Shown here: piece after piece, positions 62,580 to 64,000 of the stretch | Layout: the number at the start of each line of letters is the position of its first letter | How positions within the stretch are numbered: position 1 is the first letter of the stretch | DNA from: Erythrobacter sp. HKB08 | Lineage (GTDB): Bacteria > Pseudomonadota > Alphaproteobacteria > Sphingomonadales > Sphingomonadaceae | Assembly (NCBI RefSeq): GCF_004114695.1 | Contig: NZ_CP035310.1 | Coordinates: 1,285,501-1,349,500, forward strand | Length of the DNA: 64,000 nucleotides | Reading direction: 5' to 3' | The notes under the pieces: model-generated | Database searches by the model: none | What the model was told of the DNA's origin: nothing | What the model saw: the letters and a program-made list of their open reading frames with translations, nothing else | Position numbers and translations under genes: made by a program

Positions 62580-63622
62580 AACGCGGAGCTGCCCTCCTGC
62601 TGGCCGCTGCCATCGCCGCCCTGTCGGCGGTTGCGACATCCGGTGCTGATGGCGGAGCCCGCGTGGATGTGACGCAGGAGCCCGGGCCGGTCAGTGTCAA
62701 TGGTCACCAGATCGCCAACGGCCTGCCGAGATTGCTGTCGCACTACGGCTTTTTCAGCGACCTTGCCGGTCAAGCGCCAGCTTACCCCGTCACGGAATAT
62801 CGCCTCAACACGCCGTTATTTTCCGACGGGGCGGAAAAACTCCGCTTCGTATATGTGCCGGGCGGCGAGAAGGTGTCCTTCGACGAGGCGGGCAGGCTGC
62901 AATTCCCGGTCGGCAGCGCGCTGATCAAGACCTTCGCTTTCGGCAAAGGCGCGGACCGGCGGCTGATCGAAACGAGGGTGCTGCTCCACCGCACCGATGG
63001 CTGGATCGCGCTGCCCTATCGCTGGAACGAGGAGCAGACCGACGCGACGCTCGTCGTCGCAGGTGCGCGCGAAGATGTCGTGACGCCTTCGGGCGAGGCG
63101 ATCAGCTACCGCATCCCCAACAAGAACCAATGCAAGGAATGCCACGGTCAGAACGATGCGGTGGTGCCGATCGGCCCGCGCATCCAGAACCTGCACCCCG
63201 CCATGGTCATCGGCCTTACCGGTGACCAGCCGCAGGGCACGAACACTTTTCCGGTCTGGGAGCATCGCGCCGATGCGCCGGTAGATGCCGCCGCGCGCGC
63301 CTATCTCGACGTCAATTGCGCGCATTGCCATCGCCCCGGATCGACCGCATCGAACAGCGGGCTCGACCTGCGCTGGGAACAGGACGATCCCCAGGCGATC
63401 GGCTTGATGAAGCGGCCTGTTGCAGCGGGCAGGGGCTCGGGCAATCTCCTGTTCGATATCGTCCCGGGCGAGCCGGAACAGTCGATCCTGCTGCACCGCA
63501 TGGCAAGTCCGGAACCCGGTGTCGCGATGCCGGAGCTGGGTAAGTCGACGATCGATCATGACGGTGTCGAGATCGTCAGGCGCTGGATTGCCGGGATGCC
63601 AGCGCAGACGCGCGCGGAATGA
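62576..63622 (+). CDS. Diheme cytochrome c-like protein (SO2930/HNE_0200 type)
   Basis: A 348-residue secreted protein. The signal is AALLLAAAIAALSAVATSGA and the start a GTG (62576) overlapping the beta-helix gene stop. Two heme-binding motifs are present, CKECH (YRIPNKNQCKECHGQNDA) and CAHCH (LDVNCAHCHRPGSTASNSG), so two c-type hemes are likely. The pair with a beta-helix protein is conserved in several proteobacteria, with unknown function. It might move electrons in the periplasm to a substrate bound by the helix. Confidence 0.85.
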   Translation: MKRGAALLLAAAIAALSAVATSGADGGARVDVTQEPGPVSVNGHQIANGLPRLLSHYGFFSDLAGQAPAYPVTEYRLNTPLFSDGAEKLRFVYVPGGEKVSFDEAGRLQFPVGSALIKTFAFGKGADRRLIETRVLLHRTDGWIALPYRWNEEQTDATLVVAGAREDVVTPSGEAISYRIPNKNQCKECHGQNDAVVPIGPRIQNLHPAMVIGLTGDQPQGTNTFPVWEHRADAPVDAAARAYLDVNCAHCHRPGSTASNSGLDLRWEQDDPQAIGLMKRPVAAGRGSGNLLFDIVPGEPEQSILLHRMASPEPGVAMPELGKSTIDHDGVEIVRRWIAGMPAQTRAE

Positions 63623-63657
63623 TCGTCCGGGGCTGACGAGGAAGGAAGCAAACGACA

Positions 63658-64000
63658 ATGCTGAAATGGACCTTGCGCATTCTCGGAGTGCTTCTCGCGA
63701 TCCTTGTCATCGCGTTCCTGCTCTTTCGCGCGCCAGATACCGACCCGGCAGAGATGCGCGCGAAATACGGCGGTGAGAGCTCGCAGTTCGTCGCGCTCGA
63801 CAAGGGTCTCGAAGTGCATTTGCGCGACGAAGGTCCGCGCGATGCGCCCGCGATCATCCTGCTCCACGGCTCGAACGCCGACCTGCATACGTGGCAGGCA
63901 TGGGCAGACGGCCTTGCCGAGAAGTACCGCGTCATCCGTTTCGACCAGCGCGGCCACGGCCTGACCGGCGGCACCGCAGACGAGGACTACGCCACCGCCG
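63658..64000 (+). CDS. Alpha/beta hydrolase with N-terminal membrane helix, truncated by the window end
   Basis: The 114 visible residues start at an ATG (63658) with GGAAGG upstream. A transmembrane helix or signal anchor (WTLRILGVLLAILVIAFLLF) is followed by the hydrolase N-terminal strand IILLHGSNADLHTWQAWADG and FDQRGHGLTGG. The nucleophile serine and later parts lie beyond the window. It is 35 bp after the cytochrome gene and may be in its operon. Confidence 0.85.
   Translation, partial: MLKWTLRILGVLLAILVIAFLLFRAPDTDPAEMRAKYGGESSQFVALDKGLEVHLRDEGPRDAPAIILLHGSNADLHTWQAWADGLAEKYRVIRFDQRGHGLTGGTADEDYATA

Overview
The window is a gene-dense, GC-rich stretch of an alphaproteobacterial chromosome, most likely a marine member of Sphingomonadales (family Erythrobacteraceae). 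This rests on family knowledge and on features read here: an alphaproteobacterial-type SerC, HisZ between serA and purA, a ChvI-ChvG-HprK-RapZ-EIIA-HPr cluster facing pckA, CcrM with GANTC and CtrA-like sites upstream, GTTC-N7-GTTC SOS boxes, and a dihydropteroate synthase with a long N-terminal extension. I see no prophage, insertion sequence, CRISPR array or rRNA operon. The only RNA gene I can support is one tRNA-Val(TAC).

Layout. 1-8.3 kb: start of a glycosyltransferase (minus), then serC-serA-hisZ (serine, histidine), an aldo/keto reductase, purA, an L,D-transpeptidase and a receiver-like/winged-helix regulator preceded by an SOS box. 8.3-12.6 kb: argH-lptM-lysA-siroheme synthase on the minus strand, with a TlpA-like lipoprotein divergent. 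12.6-18.7 kb: tRNA-Val, a methyltransferase, asparaginase, a zinc-type dehydrogenase, truA, fmt, recR and def. 18.7-22.1 kb: a copper-storage-like four-helix protein, rmuC with an SOS box, a secreted unknown and a SpoU-type RNA methyltransferase. 22.1-28.5 kb: the PTS/two-component cluster and pckA. 28.5-34.2 kb: a DUF937 protein, a CHAT-protease lipoprotein, a DUF885 lipoprotein, tonB and a small hydrolase. 34.2-38.8 kb: two cysteine-desulfurase paralogues, a ferredoxin and two DUF4349 lipoproteins. 38.8-48.7 kb: a PfpI-like protein, parC, a periplasmic repeat protein, cca, a CoA-type Nudix enzyme, DUF1285, GNAT, a PQQ-type sugar dehydrogenase, rnhB and an OxyR-like regulator. 48.7-57 kb: nhaA, a Ca/Na antiporter, ccrM, folP, an SDR, a Cys-rich secreted protein and a sigma54-type response regulator. 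57-64 kb: an aa3-oxidase subunit IV-like peptide, split pntA/pntB with a foreign gene inserted, a DUF2147 protein, a beta-helix protein paired with a diheme cytochrome, and a truncated hydrolase.

Most genes are housekeeping. The points that stand out are regulatory or small anomalies: two SOS-type boxes, one in front of an uncharacterised regulator; promoters placed so close to ATG that the mRNAs should be leaderless; a cluster of GANTC sites plus a CtrA-like site before ccrM; an OxyR-family regulator without the peroxidatic cysteine but with an ATAG-N7-CTAT box at its own start; a sigma54-type activator with a degraded GAFTGA loop; a siroheme synthase carrying a decayed methyltransferase fragment; a cysteine-desulfurase paralogue with no ordinary start codon; two copies of a REP-like palindromic repeat; and five convergent gene pairs whose stop codons share one CTAG. 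I did not find a clearly new multi-gene system. The best candidate for unexplored biology is the SOS-boxed regulator at 7336-8313.
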